DNA from: CAZBLK01 sp964492715
GTDB lineage: Bacteria > Bacillota > Clostridia > Lachnospirales > WRBF01
NCBI GenBank assembly: GCA_964492715.1
Contig: CAZBLK010000010.1
Coordinates: 40,145 to 104,144, forward strand
Direction: 5' to 3'
Length of the DNA stretch: 64,000 nt
In this document: piece by piece, positions 39,973 through 48,003 of the stretch
How the letters are laid out: each line of letters starts with the position of its first letter
Numbering within the stretch: the stretch's first letter is position 1
Translations under genes and position numbers: made by a program
Notes under the pieces: generated by a model
What the model was told of the DNA's origin: nothing
Databases searched by the model: none
What the model saw: only the letters and a program-made list of their open reading frames with translations

Positions 39973-40779
39973 ATGACAAAGACAGATTATCTTTTCCAGC
40001 TAGAAAACGCATTAATAAAAAACTTAGACTACAACGAAGTTCAGTCTATAATTAGCGACTACAATGAATACTTTGAGTCTGGTATGCAAGAAGGTTTGTC
40101 CGAGCAGGAGCTGTGCATTAAGTTTGGCACACCGCTAGTTGTTGCAAAAGAAATATTTAAGTTGCAAGATGTCAACCAAAACATTCAGAAAAGGAGGTTT
40201 ATAAGCCATTCAATGCTGTTTAATGTAGTAGTGCTTTTTTTGTTCCTGCAAAACATTTTTGCATACAACATCGGCGCATCAATAGTTATTGCTTCGTTAA
40301 TACCAGCAATTTTTCTGCAATGGCATGAAAAAAACAGGTACATCGTTCCTTTACGTTTAAGCTTAGTTAAGAAGCTAAACGTCATCATATTTTTGCCTTT
40401 TGTATTTTTGGGCTTATATTGGTTGTTTTTTAATGGTGAAATTTTTTGGCTATGGCTTTTTAAAATAAGTAATGTGGAACTTTCCTCAATTGGGCCTTCT
40501 GCTTCAATAAACTTACAATTGATATATACTTTATTCCTTGGTTTTTTGCTGAAGCAATTTTTAGAAGCTTACACAAAAGGAGTAAGCAAAAAGTTTTTGG
40601 TGACATACATTTTAACAGGTTTTATGCAAAGTATATGGTGCATTTGGGACGTTTTGCATAAATTGTCAGACCCTAGCAGCTTTCTGAAACTGTTTGTCTT
40701 TAGCCTGCTGCCGATATGTACAGGGGTTATTTTGGCTATTATCTTTTACATGCAGCACCAAAAAAAGAGGTGTGCTTAA
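39973..40779 (+). CDS. HAAS-domain (DUF1700-like) membrane protein
   Basis: A 268-residue protein with an N-terminal HAAS signalling domain (about 1-65): LFQLENALIKNLDYNEVQSI, then YNEYFESGMQEGLSEQE and KFGTPLVVAKEIF. About seven hydrophobic helices follow. HAAS proteins are usually co-encoded with PadR regulators and act as membrane partners. Here the PadR gene follows with a TAATG overlap, so the pair is coupled although the order is reversed. Signal unknown. Confidence 0.82.
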   Translation: MTKTDYLFQLENALIKNLDYNEVQSIISDYNEYFESGMQEGLSEQELCIKFGTPLVVAKEIFKLQDVNQNIQKRRFISHSMLFNVVVLFLFLQNIFAYNIGASIVIASLIPAIFLQWHEKNRYIVPLRLSLVKKLNVIIFLPFVFLGLYWLFFNGEIFWLWLFKISNVELSSIGPSASINLQLIYTLFLGFLLKQFLEAYTKGVSKKFLVTYILTGFMQSIWCIWDVLHKLSDPSSFLKLFVFSLLPICTGVILAIIFYMQHQKKRCA

Positions 40780-41090
40780 TGGATACTCAGTTTAAAAAAG
40801 GTGTTTTGCAAATGTGCATACTTCACTACGTTTCGCAAAAAGAAGCATACGGCTATGAAATTATGAAAGACATAACAAAGCTTTTTCCAAGCGTTGCAGA
40901 AGCTTCAGTTTACGCAATTTTGCGGCGGCTTCTTGCAGGCGGTTACTTGACAGTGTACAACCAAGAAATGCCAAACGTTCCTACAAGGAAGTATTACAAA
41001 ATTTCCCCAGAAGGCAGTTTGTACTTAAAAGAAGCTGTTGGTCAATGGAAAGAGATGGTTGGCGCTATACAAGAAATTGGAATAGTTTAA
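40779..41090 (+). CDS. PadR-family transcriptional regulator
   Basis: A 103-residue winged-helix regulator. FKKGVLQMCILHYVSQKEAY and GYEIMKDITKLFPSVAEASV form the DNA-binding domain, followed by YAILRRLLAGGYLTVY and a short C-terminal dimerisation helix (PEGSLYLKEAVGQWKEM). It probably represses its own operon with the HAAS protein as modulator. The ATG overlaps the stop of the upstream gene; a more upstream in-frame start would lie inside that gene. Confidence 0.9.
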   Translation: MDTQFKKGVLQMCILHYVSQKEAYGYEIMKDITKLFPSVAEASVYAILRRLLAGGYLTVYNQEMPNVPTRKYYKISPEGSLYLKEAVGQWKEMVGAIQEIGIV

Positions 41091-41127
41091 TTGTTCCATA
41101 CTAACAGGAAGTTGGCTCACCTATGCA

Positions 41128-41186
41128 AATATCGGCAAAAGGTGGAATTACTTATTAAGTAAATTCTACCTTTTGCCGATATATTT
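41128..41186. repeat. Long near-perfect hairpin between PadR and coiled-coil genes
   Basis: ATATCGGCAAAAGGTGGAAT pairs with ATTCTACCTTTTGCCGATAT, extended by TTACTTA/TAAGTAA, giving about 26-bp arms with one mismatch and almost no loop. It may be a terminator, cruciform or small mobile element remnant. No other copy was found in this window. Confidence 0.6.
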
Positions 41187-41257
41187 ATTATCAATGTATG
41201 TAGGCTTATTATATCAATTCTAAATCTTCTCAAAAACTTCAAGGAGGAACTGAAAAT

Positions 41258-41986
41258 ATGGACGTTAAATTTTCTTCATTATCAGTTAATACTTTAAGCA
41301 ATTATGCGAAGGCTACTGGCAAAAAGAATGAACAAGAAAACGTAAGTTCTTTTAAACCCCAGCAATCTTCACATGATAAGTTAATTAGCAACCTTCAAGA
41401 GCAAATTAAAAGGATAAATGAAAGCGACAACTACACTACAGATGAAAAGAAAGCCAAAATCGAAGAACTGCAAAAACAGCTTGAACAAGCAGAAGCTGAA
41501 AAAAGGCTTAAAGAAGCAGAAGCGTTAAAGGGCGAAGCCGAAAAAACCTCTGTAAAAAATGAAAGCAACGATCAAAACAAAGTAAATGCAACAAACGAAG
41601 ACGGCGATACTTTATCTTTAAGCTTTGATGCAGAATCTTTAATTAAAGCACAAATGTCTTTAGACAACATGAAAGATGCCTCTGCACTAAAAACAAAACT
41701 TAAAGGCGAATCCAACATTTTAAAGTCGGAAATAGAGCTTGACAAAAGCAGAGGTGTAAACACTGCAAAAAAAGAAGAACAACTTTCAACTATGGAAAAT
41801 GGTGTAAGGAAGTCTGAAGAAAATGTTGGCAAAGCTATTAAAAACGCAAATGAATCTATCGAAAGTGCAAACAATTATGCTTCTGACAAAGCTTCTAACA
41901 AACCCTCAGATAAAGCTTCTAACGAAACGTCTGAAGATTCTGAAGATACCGCCCCAAGTAAGGCTTCAAAGCCTACTGAATTATAA
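41258..41986 (+). CDS. Coiled-coil protein of unknown function
   Basis: A 242-residue soluble, charged protein. The centre (about 45-95) is a predicted coiled coil (KLISNLQEQIKRINESDNYT, KIEELQKQLEQAEAEKRLKE) resembling FlxA-like proteins. The middle carries another helical stretch, and the C-terminus has SDKASNKPSDKASNETSEDS-type low-complexity repeats. No signal peptide is seen. The start follows AAGGAGGAA. I cannot assign a function; association with flagella via FlxA is a weak guess. A bidirectional terminator closes the gene. Confidence 0.65.
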   Translation: MDVKFSSLSVNTLSNYAKATGKKNEQENVSSFKPQQSSHDKLISNLQEQIKRINESDNYTTDEKKAKIEELQKQLEQAEAEKRLKEAEALKGEAEKTSVKNESNDQNKVNATNEDGDTLSLSFDAESLIKAQMSLDNMKDASALKTKLKGESNILKSEIELDKSRGVNTAKKEEQLSTMENGVRKSEENVGKAIKNANESIESANNYASDKASNKPSDKASNETSEDSEDTAPSKASKPTEL

Positions 41987-42006
41987 ATTTTCGTTTTATA
42001 CACATT

Positions 42007-42052
42007 AAAAAACAAGGTATTCCATGCAAAAGCATAGAACACCTTGTTTTTA
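42007..42052. terminator. Bidirectional terminator (coiled-coil gene / spoVAE)
   Basis: AAAACAAGGT and TTCCATGC pair with GCATAGAA and ACCTTGTTTTT; A and T runs on both sides. Confidence 0.82.
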
Positions 42053-42403
42053 CTTTTCCTTAGGGTCAAAAACAAGTGCCGCCAAAAAGCTGAAAACCAT
42101 AGCAGCCGCAATACCAGCCGCCCCTGCTTTTAGCCCACCTGTCAAAATGCCGTATGCACCGTTTACATCAATTTCCTTTTTTACACCTTTTGCAAGCAAG
42201 TAGCCAAAGCCAGGAAGAGGAACTGTCGCCCCTGCTCCGCCAAACTCAATTATTTTTTCGTACCAACCAAGCCCACCTAAAACACAGCCGAGTATAACAA
42301 AAATTACAAGTATCCTTCCAGCTGTAAGTTTTGTTCTGTCTATTAAAATTTGCCCTAAAACACAAATTAAACCGCCAACCAAAAAAACACGCAAATACTC
42401 CAT
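42050..42403 (-). CDS. spoVAE: Stage V sporulation protein AE
   Basis: A 117-residue membrane protein of the SpoVA channel that moves dipicolinic acid in and out of spores. Four hydrophobic segments are visible. The family blocks LVGGLICVLGQILIDRTKLT, VPLPGFGYLLAKGV and GGLKAGAAGIAAAMVFSFL are intact. The partners spoVAC and spoVAD, which normally precede it, are not adjacent. Upstream is a gap and then rarA, so this is a detached copy or a split operon. Confidence 0.92.
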   Translation of the reverse strand: MEYLRVFLVGGLICVLGQILIDRTKLTAGRILVIFVILGCVLGGLGWYEKIIEFGGAGATVPLPGFGYLLAKGVKKEIDVNGAYGILTGGLKAGAAGIAAAMVFSFLAALVFDPKEK

Positions 42404-42470
42404 GAAAAACAGCTCCTTTTTAATATACGCTTATTATTTCATGAAGCAGTTAAATTATTCAAAAAGCTAC

Positions 42471-43808
42471 TTATTTATCAAGCTCGCCATAGTGTCCACG
42501 AAGCTTAGCAAGTGATTCTTTAATTTTTTTCTCAACACCATTTTCCGTAGGGTTATAATAAATTTTACCTACAAGCTCGTCTGGCAAATATTGCTGCGGA
42601 ACGTAATTTCCTTCGTAGCTATGCCCATATTTGTAGCCGACACCGTGCCCCAAATCACGCTCGCCTTGAAAGTTTGCATTTTTTAAATGAGGTGGTATAC
42701 CGTTTATTTTTACGTTTGCTACGTCTTGCTCGGCTTTTAGCAAGCCCGAATAAGATGCGTTTGACTTTGGGGCACACGCCACATAAACTGCAGCTTGTGC
42801 AAGCGCAAGCTTACATTCTGGAAGCCCCACCATTTCTGTCATAGTTGCTGCCGATGTCGCCACCAAAAGAGCGTGAGGGTCTGCGTTGCCAACATCTTCC
42901 GCCGCACAAATCATTATTCTTCTTGCAATAAACTTTGGGTCTTCTCCTGCATAAATCATTCGTGCAAGGTAGTACAAGGCGGCGTCTGGGTCACACCCTC
43001 GCATACTTTTTATAAATGCCGAAATTGTGTCGTAATGGTTGTCGCCTGTTTTGTCGTAGTTTAGCGCACGCCGCTGAATGCACTGCTCTGCAACAGAAAG
43101 GTCCAGTGTAATTTTGCCGTCTTCTCCTATTTCCGTTGTCAAGGCGGCAAGTTCTAACGCATTTAGTGCTACACGTGCATCACCGTTTGCTACATCTGCA
43201 AGAAAATCAAGCGCTTCATCAGTAGCAAAAATGTTCATTGCACCTAGCCCTTTTTCTTTGTCTGCAATTGTTTTTTTAAGCAGTGCAAAAATGTTTTCCT
43301 TTGAAAGGTGGTTTAGCTTAAACACAATTGACCGTGAAATAAGCGCTTTGTTCACCTCGAAAAAAGGGTTTTCTGTCGTTGCACCAATTAAAACAACTGT
43401 TCCGTCCTCAACGTGGGGCAAAAGTGCGTCTTGCTGTGTTTTGTTAAAACGGTGAATTTCATCAATAAAAAGAATCGTCCTAGTTCCTGTCATGCCTAAA
43501 GACGACTTTGCAGAGTCTACCGTTGCCTTAATGTCCTTTATACCCGAAGTTGTTGCGTTTAGCTGAACAAAGTTGCTTTTTGTTGTGTTTGCAATTATTT
43601 TTGCAAGCGTAGTTTTCCCTGTTCCAGGCGGCCCGTAAAGTATTATGCTTGTAAGCTTGTCTGCCATTATTGCACGGTATAAAAGCGTGCCTTTGCCCAC
43701 AATATGCTCTTGCCCCAAAAAATCTGAAAGTGTTTGAGGACGAACCCTTGAAGCAAGGGGGGCTTCTTTTTTTAATTTGTTTTGTCGTTGGTATTCAAAT
43801 AAGTCCAT
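42471..43808 (-). CDS. rarA: Replication-associated recombination protein A (RarA/MgsA)
   Basis: A AAA+ ATPase of 445 residues acting at stalled replication forks. Walker A is YGPPGTGKTTLA and Walker B is ILFIDEIHRFN. Sensor 1 lies in VLIGATTENPFFEVN, with the arginine-finger region SRSIVFKL following. The C-terminal tetramerisation domain includes YLARMIYAGEDPKFIARR and PPHLKNANFQGERDLGHGVG. The start ATG at 43808 gives MDLFEYQRQNKLK. Decayed toxin-antitoxin genes lie immediately upstream. Confidence 0.95.
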   Translation of the reverse strand: MDLFEYQRQNKLKKEAPLASRVRPQTLSDFLGQEHIVGKGTLLYRAIMADKLTSIILYGPPGTGKTTLAKIIANTTKSNFVQLNATTSGIKDIKATVDSAKSSLGMTGTRTILFIDEIHRFNKTQQDALLPHVEDGTVVLIGATTENPFFEVNKALISRSIVFKLNHLSKENIFALLKKTIADKEKGLGAMNIFATDEALDFLADVANGDARVALNALELAALTTEIGEDGKITLDLSVAEQCIQRRALNYDKTGDNHYDTISAFIKSMRGCDPDAALYYLARMIYAGEDPKFIARRIMICAAEDVGNADPHALLVATSAATMTEMVGLPECKLALAQAAVYVACAPKSNASYSGLLKAEQDVANVKINGIPPHLKNANFQGERDLGHGVGYKYGHSYEGNYVPQQYLPDELVGKIYYNPTENGVEKKIKESLAKLRGHYGELDK

Positions 43809-43825
43809 ATTGCACCATTTATTCT

Positions 43826-44083
43826 TTATTTATAAATATCTCCACGGCTTCCAAGATTAATTATACTTATGGTTAAGATATAGTTGAGATTTCATCATTA
43901 TTTGAATATAAAACTCGAAAATCTCCTACTCTTAACCGAAATTTTTAATTTTCATCTTTTAAAGCTTTCACGTCACCAAAAGGAAGCCTTTTATAGCCGT
44001 TAATATTCTTTCTTGAAAATTTTGGGCTGTTTATTAATAAATTTAATTGCCGCCTTTTCAAAATAAATTTTATAAACTGTCAT
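43826..44083 (-). pseudogene. Decayed RelE/ParE-type toxin gene
   Basis: On the minus strand ATG starts MTVYKIYFEKAAIKFINKQP and soon stops. Beyond it, in other frames, NGYKRLPFGDVKALKDEN and FRLRVGDFRVLYSNNDE are recognisable RelE blocks (PxGDVKxLK, YRLRVGDYRVIY), followed by an out-of-frame GDIYK-like end. Several frameshifts or stops make it inactive. It overlaps the antitoxin remnant as in live RelBE pairs. Confidence 0.7.
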
Positions 44084-44296
44084 AGTCTATACCTAACTGT
44101 GCTGACAGTTCTTCAATAGAAACAACAGTGCCATCATTCACTTCTAGTGCATCTGAAATAAGCTTTAAATCAAATTCATCAGGCTCAACTGCAGGCACCG
44201 CCAACAGCTTAATTTTTTACAGTATTTGCAAAATTAGTCCAATTTGAACCTCATCAAAGCTATCAATTAGTTTGTAAGCAGTTTCCCTATTAGTCA
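44070..44296 (-). pseudogene. Decayed RelB-like antitoxin gene
   Basis: MTNRETAYKLIDSFDEVQIG reads to a stop, then after one frameshift KLLAVPAVEPDEFDLKLISD and VVSIEELSAQLGIDYDSL follow to a TAA that overlaps the toxin start by the usual few bases. It is an antitoxin-sized product of about 75 residues when the shift is ignored. Confidence 0.6.
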
Positions 44297-44367
44297 TTTT
44301 ACCACATCAATTATAAATGTTTAAACCACTTTTAATTTTAGTTTATACATTAATTTATTGAATATAA

Positions 44368-45417
44368 TTAAATAACTACCATGCAATCACCAAAGCTAAA
44401 AAACCTATACTCCATACAAACAGCTTCCTCATAGGCAAGCATAACCTTTTCACGTCCGCAAAAAGCCGAAACAAGCATAATTAGCGTGCTTTCAGGCAAG
44501 TGAAAATTCGTTATAAGCCCTTCAACAATTTTAAACTTATACGAAGGATAAATGAAAATATCCGTGCTTCCGCTGCAAGGCTTTATAAAACCGTTTTCAT
44601 CAGCAACGCTTTCAAGTGTTCTAAGGCTAGTTGTTCCAACTGCAATTATTCTGCCGCCGTTTTTCTTTGCGCTGTTTATAATGTCGGCTTGCTCTTTTGT
44701 AATTTCAAATTGTTCCGAGTGCATTTTGTGTTCCAAAATGTTGTCGGCTTTTACTGGGCGAAAAGTTCCAAGCCCCACATGCAAAGTTACCGTTGCAATA
44801 TGCACGCCTTTTTCCCTTAGCTCACCAAGTATTTCGTCTGTAAAGTGAAGCCCTGCCGTTGGTGCAGCCGCCGAGCCTTCGTTTTTGGCATAAACAGTTT
44901 GGTAACGCTCTTTGTCGTCAAGTTTTTCCTTTATATAATGCGGAAGCGGCATTTCGCCGAGCCTATCTAAAATTTCTTCAAAAACGCCCTCGTACTCAAA
45001 GCGAACAATGCGGTTGCCGTCGTCCTTCACTTCTTCAATAACTGCGTTCAAAACACCGTTACCAAAAACAACTGTGTCACCTTCTCTAGCTTTTTTCCCT
45101 GGCTTCACAAGCGTTTCAAACGTGTTTTGTGAAATTCGCTTCAAAAGAAGCAACTCAATTTTTGCTCCTGTACCTTCTCTTTGCCCAATAAGCCGTGCAG
45201 GTATTACACGAGTGTCGTTTAAAACAAGACAGTCGCCCTTTTTAAAATAATTAATTATGTCACGAAACGTTTTGTGCGTAATTTCGCCGCTTTCTCTGTT
45301 TAAAACCAAAAGCTTTGAAGAAGCTCTATCTTTAAGCGGTGTTTGTGCAATAAGCTTTTCTGGTAAGTCAAAATAAAAGTCGCTCCGCTTTAAATTTTCC
45401 GCATTTATCTGTGTCAT
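44368..45417 (-). CDS. queA: tRNA preQ1-34 S-adenosylmethionine ribosyltransferase-isomerase
   Basis: Converts preQ1 at the tRNA wobble position to epoxyqueuosine using the ribosyl group of SAM. At 349 residues it has the family length, with the N-terminal FDLPEKLIAQTPLKDR, GDCLVLNDTRVIPARL, AAPTAGLHFTDEIL, THVGLGTF-like TLHVGLGTFRPV and FHLPESTLIMLVSAFCG blocks all present. Its 5' end overlaps the 3' end of the SpoIID-like gene by 4 nt (ATGA), so the two are translationally coupled. tgt, which often follows queA, is not here. Confidence 0.96.
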   Translation of the reverse strand: MTQINAENLKRSDFYFDLPEKLIAQTPLKDRASSKLLVLNRESGEITHKTFRDIINYFKKGDCLVLNDTRVIPARLIGQREGTGAKIELLLLKRISQNTFETLVKPGKKAREGDTVVFGNGVLNAVIEEVKDDGNRIVRFEYEGVFEEILDRLGEMPLPHYIKEKLDDKERYQTVYAKNEGSAAAPTAGLHFTDEILGELREKGVHIATVTLHVGLGTFRPVKADNILEHKMHSEQFEITKEQADIINSAKKNGGRIIAVGTTSLRTLESVADENGFIKPCSGSTDIFIYPSYKFKIVEGLITNFHLPESTLIMLVSAFCGREKVMLAYEEAVCMEYRFFSFGDCMVVI

Positions 45418-47186
45418 TGAACTGTTACTCCTGTAAAATAATATTCCAAAATTTGTTTAAAAGTGTACCCTGCTTCTGCCATTCCTTTTGCACCAAATTG
45501 GCTCATTCCAACGCCGTGACCGTTGCCCTTTCCAATAAATGTAACTGTGTTTCCTGTGCTTTGGTAAACGTTGCCTGTCAAAATTGTGGGTGCGGGCGTT
45601 TGTGTTGGTGTTGATGAGTTAGTAGTTGGCTGTGTTGCTGGTGTTTGGGTTTGCGTAGGTGTAGGCGAGGGCGAAGGAGTTGCCGCCACAACTGCATTTG
45701 CTTGGTAAACAGAAACCGAACCAGAGTTAACAGCTGTAAAGCCGTTCAATTCAAACATTTGGCTGTTTCCACCCATTGCAAAAAGCCCATCTACAGCTTT
45801 TTCCGTTGTGCCTAACCCATTTACATAAACACTTACTTTTTGCTGTGAAGCTTGCGGCTGTGCAGGTGCTGGCGTTGGTACAGTGTTTTGAACAGGTGCT
45901 GGATTTTGAAGCGTAGCAACAGAATAAGTTGCTGTACCAGTGGCTTGCGAGCCTTCAATTGTAAAATATTTACTTAACAAACTTCCGCCAGACGATTTAT
46001 TAAAAAACGTGCGAATTTCTTCCTTTTGCAAGGTGTGCTTACCTGAAGTTCCGTTTAAAACAAGCTGAGCCACCCTGCCGTTTGACTGCATAACTGTAGA
46101 AACAGATGTTATGTTTCCAATAGTGACGTTGTTCATGTAAGCAATTTGAGTAAGTTCGGAAAGTGAAAAGCTCCTCGTCCAATTTTTATGTTCTGTTTCC
46201 GCAATTTCTTGTACGCCACGAAGGTAAGGAATTGCATTTGACCAAACGTTTTCCGAGTTGTCCGTTACGCCGCCGCTGCTAGAACAATAAACTGCATTTA
46301 TAGGTTCGCCGTTATAAGCGGCTACTATACCTTTTGTTTGAACAACTGCTTCTGTAGAACGGTCTGCTTCGTTGCCTTTGCCTAAGTAGCTTTGGCAGTG
46401 TACGCTGTCGCAAAGTTCGTAGCCGTCTTCCCTGTGCACGCCCATACGTGTAAGCGTGTACGAGCGTGCCGCTACTGCTTGCGCCTTTAACGCTTCCATA
46501 TGCCAAGCGTTCGGCATTTCAGACTGAACAACGCTGTACAAATATTCCTCTGGGTCAATTACGTTTACGGCTGTAATGTTTTTTCCTGCAAACCTCCCAA
46601 ACTCTATGTTTCCACGAAACTTTCTGTCATTTAGTGTTACAAAGCCAGAAGTAGGGTCGTTTACTTGCATGTTTGCAAGCGTATTGTCAAACAAAAACAT
46701 AGGCACGCCAGAAGCATCAAACAGCAAAACACGTTTGTTGTTTGGGTTCACAACGCTTCCAGAAACAGAAGTTGCAAGTTGTGTAGCTTCTGCTTGGTTG
46801 TATTCACCTAAATAAACGAAAAAACTGCCCGAGTCTGCAAAGCCAACAACGCTTTTTTTCCCCGAAGCAACGTAGCTGTCGGAAACAGCTTTAGCTGCTT
46901 CATAGGTAGCATAGCCTTGCGGAACTTTTGCATAGTAGCCGTTTGATGACGCAACATAAAACCCTGCATTTGAAGCTAAGTTAGCAAGCGAAAAAAAACT
47001 GTTTCCAGAGCTGTAGCCAACTGTAATTAGCTTGCTGCTAATTGGCACATTTGTAACTTCTTTATACCTGTATGTAAGCCCAATGCGAAGCTTTGCCGGC
47101 ATTGGGAATGCGTAAACAACGTTTGTTTTTATTAATAAAGAAAATGTGATAAAAAAAACTAGTGATAATATTCGTAGCTTTTTCAT
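45414..47186 (-). CDS. SpoIID/LytB-domain secreted protein
   Basis: A 590-residue protein with a signal peptide (about 1-26, LLIKTNVVYA). The SpoIID domain spans about residues 195-380, with QSEMPNAWHMEALKAQAVAA and RSYTL, DSVHCQSYLGK, and VYCSSSGGVTDNSENVW. It finishes at the extreme C-terminus (GKGNGHGVGMSQFGAKGMAE). A Pro/Thr/Gln-rich linker of about 130 residues splits the domain, which is unusual. SpoIID is a lytic transglycosylase acting on stripped peptidoglycan during engulfment; related proteins are LytB-type amidase enhancers. The N-terminal region may be a sporulation-related repeat (SPOR). Confidence 0.87.
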   Translation of the reverse strand: MKKLRILSLVFFITFSLLIKTNVVYAFPMPAKLRIGLTYRYKEVTNVPISSKLITVGYSSGNSFFSLANLASNAGFYVASSNGYYAKVPQGYATYEAAKAVSDSYVASGKKSVVGFADSGSFFVYLGEYNQAEATQLATSVSGSVVNPNNKRVLLFDASGVPMFLFDNTLANMQVNDPTSGFVTLNDRKFRGNIEFGRFAGKNITAVNVIDPEEYLYSVVQSEMPNAWHMEALKAQAVAARSYTLTRMGVHREDGYELCDSVHCQSYLGKGNEADRSTEAVVQTKGIVAAYNGEPINAVYCSSSGGVTDNSENVWSNAIPYLRGVQEIAETEHKNWTRSFSLSELTQIAYMNNVTIGNITSVSTVMQSNGRVAQLVLNGTSGKHTLQKEEIRTFFNKSSGGSLLSKYFTIEGSQATGTATYSVATLQNPAPVQNTVPTPAPAQPQASQQKVSVYVNGLGTTEKAVDGLFAMGGNSQMFELNGFTAVNSGSVSVYQANAVVAATPSPSPTPTQTQTPATQPTTNSSTPTQTPAPTILTGNVYQSTGNTVTFIGKGNGHGVGMSQFGAKGMAEAGYTFKQILEYYFTGVTVQ

Positions 47187-47253
47187 TTGTGTTTCCAGTT
47201 TGAGGAAGGTATTTTGTCCTCAAGCCCTTTCTATAATTTACTAAGTTATTGTT

Positions 47254-47904
47254 TTATTTACTAAAGAATTTTAAAACATCGTCAACTGTTTTCGCCAAGT
47301 AAACATGATTATAAGAACTAAGTTCTGCTTTGCTTCCGTAGCCGTAAAGAACACCCAGCCCATCAATGCCCATTTCCTCGGCGGCTTCAAGGTCGTACTT
47401 TCTGTCGCCAATCATTATTGTAGTTTCTTTTTCAAAGCCAAAGCTTTCAAGTGCGTAGTTTAGTACTTCAATTTTTTCTTGTCGTGTGCCGTCTGTCAGT
47501 GTGCCTGCTACAAAGTCGAAATATTTATAAATGTCAAAGTGCTTTAAAACGTCAATTGAATAAATTTCTGGTTTGCCTGTGGCAAGGCAAATTGTGTAAC
47601 CCATTTTGTCAAGCTCCAAAAGCATTTTGTCAATGCCGTCGTAAAGCTTGTTTTTGTCAAGCAACCCTACGGGAATAAAGTCTTCTCTAAAAAAATTTAC
47701 CGCCTCTAAAATTACATTTTTGTCGGTGCTTAGAAGTTCTTTAAAAGCTTCTTCAATAGGCGGCCCAATATATTTTTTTAAGTCAATTGTGCTTGTGTCA
47801 ATGCCAAAATGTTCAAGTGTGTTTTTGTATGAATAAATAATTCCTTCGCCCGAGTCTGTCAAAGTTCCGTCAAGGTCGAAGAAAAGTGTTTTGTACTTTT
47901 TCAA
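47254..47904 (-). CDS. HAD-family phosphoglycolate phosphatase-like hydrolase
   Basis: A 216-residue HAD hydrolase. The nucleophile motif is LFFDLDGTLTDSGEG, motif II lies in CLATGKP, and motif IV is MIGDRKYDLEAAEEMG. The helical C1 cap contains YIGPPIEEAFKEL, as in Gph/PpaX-type enzymes. It may hydrolyse phosphoglycolate or a pyrophosphate; substrate not determined. TTG at 47904 is chosen because GGGAGGAAA lies just before it; a start at 47919 would begin inside that ribosome site. Its 5' region lies next to a palindromic repeat. Confidence 0.88.
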   Translation of the reverse strand: MKKYKTLFFDLDGTLTDSGEGIIYSYKNTLEHFGIDTSTIDLKKYIGPPIEEAFKELLSTDKNVILEAVNFFREDFIPVGLLDKNKLYDGIDKMLLELDKMGYTICLATGKPEIYSIDVLKHFDIYKYFDFVAGTLTDGTRQEKIEVLNYALESFGFEKETTIMIGDRKYDLEAAEEMGIDGLGVLYGYGSKAELSSYNHVYLAKTVDDVLKFFSK

Positions 47905-47935
47905 AATGTTTCCTCCCAAGATTTTTCAAAATTAA

Positions 47936-48000
47936 ACTTCTTGCGAAATATGAAATGTCAAATTTGCCGTAAAGGCGGCGTTTATAATTTCGCAAGAGGT
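47936..48000. repeat. 65-bp palindromic repeat, copy 3
   Basis: The best-preserved copy: ACTTCTTGCGAAAT and ATTTCGCAAGAGGT arms around AATTTGCCGTAAAGGCGGCG. The TTA of the following CTATTA (48004-48006) is the stop codon of the MATE gene on the minus strand, as at acpS. Confidence 0.88.
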
Positions 48001-48003
48001 CTA

